DNA of 5,519 nt, taken from contig JACPVB010000024.1 in the NCBI GenBank assembly GCA_016191985.1, positions 1 to 5,519 of the forward strand. The letters run 5' to 3'. Shown piece by piece: positions 4,689 to 5,519 of the stretch. Below the pieces are notes generated by a model, which saw only the letters and a program-made list of their open reading frames with translations, was not told the origin of the DNA and searched no databases. The position numbers and the translations under genes were made by a program. This DNA is from Chloroflexota bacterium (GTDB taxonomy: Bacteria; Chloroflexota; Anaerolineae; Anaerolineales; Villigracilaceae). The first letter of the stretch is position 1, and each line of letters begins with the position of its first letter.

Positions 4689-5519
4689 TTATTTCAAAAA
4701 CTCGATCAATCTTTTATTCACTTCATCCGCCTCATCATGTTGAACCCAGTGCGTGGCCTTCTCGAAGAGCACAGCCTCACCCTGATCGCACAACTCAACG
4801 GACGGTTCCACCATTGCATGGCTGAGCGCCACATCCCGTTTGCCCCACAACATCAAAACAGGGACTTTTACCCGCCGCATGGGAATCTTCTTTCTTTGAA
4901 ACGCATATTTGAAACTGCGCCGCACGATGGCGCGATACCAATTAAGCATCCCCGTCAACGCGCCGGGCTGGGACCAGGCCTTTTTGTATTCCGTTAAATC
5001 GTCAGCAGAGAAGGTACTCTTTCGCCCGGAACCAACCAACATCCGCGCCATGGTGCGGAAGTTGTCCATGCTCAGAATCCACTCCACATACAAGGGAATC
5101 TGAAAGAAAAAAACATACCAGGATTTTTTTCGCTGTTCGCGATTTTCCAAAATAAACCGCGTCATCACATCGGGATGCGGCACATTCAGAATGGCAAGTT
5201 TTTTCAATCTTTCCGGGTGATTCAACGCTATCGTCCATGCTACGATAGCGCCCCAATCATGTCCCACGAGAAACGCCTTCTCGGTCCCGAAATGATCGAA
5301 CAAACCAAGGATATCTTTTGCAAGAAGTTCCACGTTGTAGGCCGAAACCCGCTTCGGTTTATCAGAGAGGTTGTACCCGCGCTGGTCCGGCACAATGACG
5401 TGAAAGCCCGCCTCCACCAGCGCCGGGATCTGCTTCCGCCAGCCGTAATGAAACTCCGGGAACCCATGCAACAAAACGACCGACGTTCCGTTTTCAGGTC
5501 CGTCGGTCAGTACGTGCAG
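4689..5519 (-). CDS. Alpha/beta hydrolase, epoxide hydrolase/dehalogenase type, 5' end cut by window edge
   Basis: The frame enters at the right edge (first full codon 5519-5517) and stops at TAA 4691-4689: 276 residues seen, probably about 15 missing at the N-terminus. TTG at 5474 is internal and is not the start, because LHVLTDGPENGTSVV upstream of it is typical for the family. Numbering from the first visible residue: the oxyanion-hole motif HGFPE at 18-22; DQRGYNLSDKP at 45-55; the nucleophile elbow GHDWGA at 86-91 with Asp88 rather than Ser; a helical cap at about 115-215 with NWYRA at 193-197 (Y195, a candidate ring-opening Tyr); LMLWGKRD with Asp229; and THWVQHDEAD with His257. An Asp nucleophile with the HGFPE and NWYR motifs indicates an epoxide hydrolase or related haloacid/haloalkane dehalogenase, probably cytoplasmic. 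An ordinary Ser esterase is excluded by Asp88. Substrate is not readable. Its transcript continues into the 4575-4681 element. Confidence 0.9.
   Translation of the reverse strand: MHVLTDGPENGTSVVLLHGFPEFHYGWRKQIPALVEAGFHVIVPDQRGYNLSDKPKRVSAYNVELLAKDILGLFDHFGTEKAFLVGHDWGAIVAWTIALNHPERLKKLAILNVPHPDVMTRFILENREQRKKSWYVFFFQIPLYVEWILSMDNFRTMARMLVGSGRKSTFSADDLTEYKKAWSQPGALTGMLNWYRAIVRRSFKYAFQRKKIPMRRVKVPVLMLWGKRDVALSHAMVEPSVELCDQGEAVLFEKATHWVQHDEADEVNKRLIEFLK

Noticed and set aside
5472..5474. TTG as start codon of the hydrolase
   Set aside because: The frame stays open to the window edge, and the 15 residues upstream match the usual N-terminal strand of the family. Starting at this TTG would remove the strand leading to HGFP.
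1..5519. tRNA, rRNA, CRISPR array, transposase or phage genes
   Set aside because: I saw no cloverleaf with CCA-type end, no regularly spaced direct repeats and no mobile-element protein in any frame.

Overview
The window holds five protein-coding genes, all on the minus strand and transcribed right to left, plus one very short leader ORF. Both edge genes are cut by the window. GC content is moderate (about half). The PLP enzyme resembles the LysN type, the Cys-anchored lipoprotein has a Pro/Glu/Thr-rich linker and tandem DUF4352-like domains, and a palindrome of the CATTGCGA...GAAGCAA type is present. Together these suggest a Chloroflexota (Anaerolineae-like) bacterium. That placement is inference from style, not a database result.

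Layout in order of transcription. (1) 5519-4689: alpha/beta hydrolase of the epoxide hydrolase/dehalogenase type, missing about 15 N-terminal residues. (2) 4681-4575: a 107-bp element bounded by a perfect 11-bp inverted repeat with further nested stems. (3) 4552-3698: ten-helix EamA/DMT transporter, whose stop codon touches a degenerate REP/MITE-like palindrome (3698-3601). (4) A near-consensus promoter (3470-3442) drives a lipoprotein with two DUF4352-like domains (3382-2333). (5) The 215-bp gap 2332-2118 holds a candidate promoter, a 17-codon leader peptide rich in Leu/Ile/Val, an overlapping antiterminator, and a 14-bp terminator hairpin with a T-run. These lie directly upstream of a LysN-like aminotransferase (2117-879). 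(6) After a second strong terminator (848-821), a SAM-dependent methyltransferase (764-1) runs off the left edge.

The most interesting signal is the aminotransferase leader. It has the parts of a classical ribosome-mediated transcription attenuator: a leader peptide with 9 of 17 branched-chain residues, mutually exclusive hairpins, and a Rho-independent terminator just before the structural gene. I infer that a sequence-similarity label of 2-aminoadipate transaminase may miss the physiological role, and that the enzyme is probably controlled by leucine or branched-chain aminoacyl-tRNA supply. The other genes show no obvious joint pathway. They look like separate transcription units on one strand, with possible read-through from the lipoprotein gene into the attenuator.
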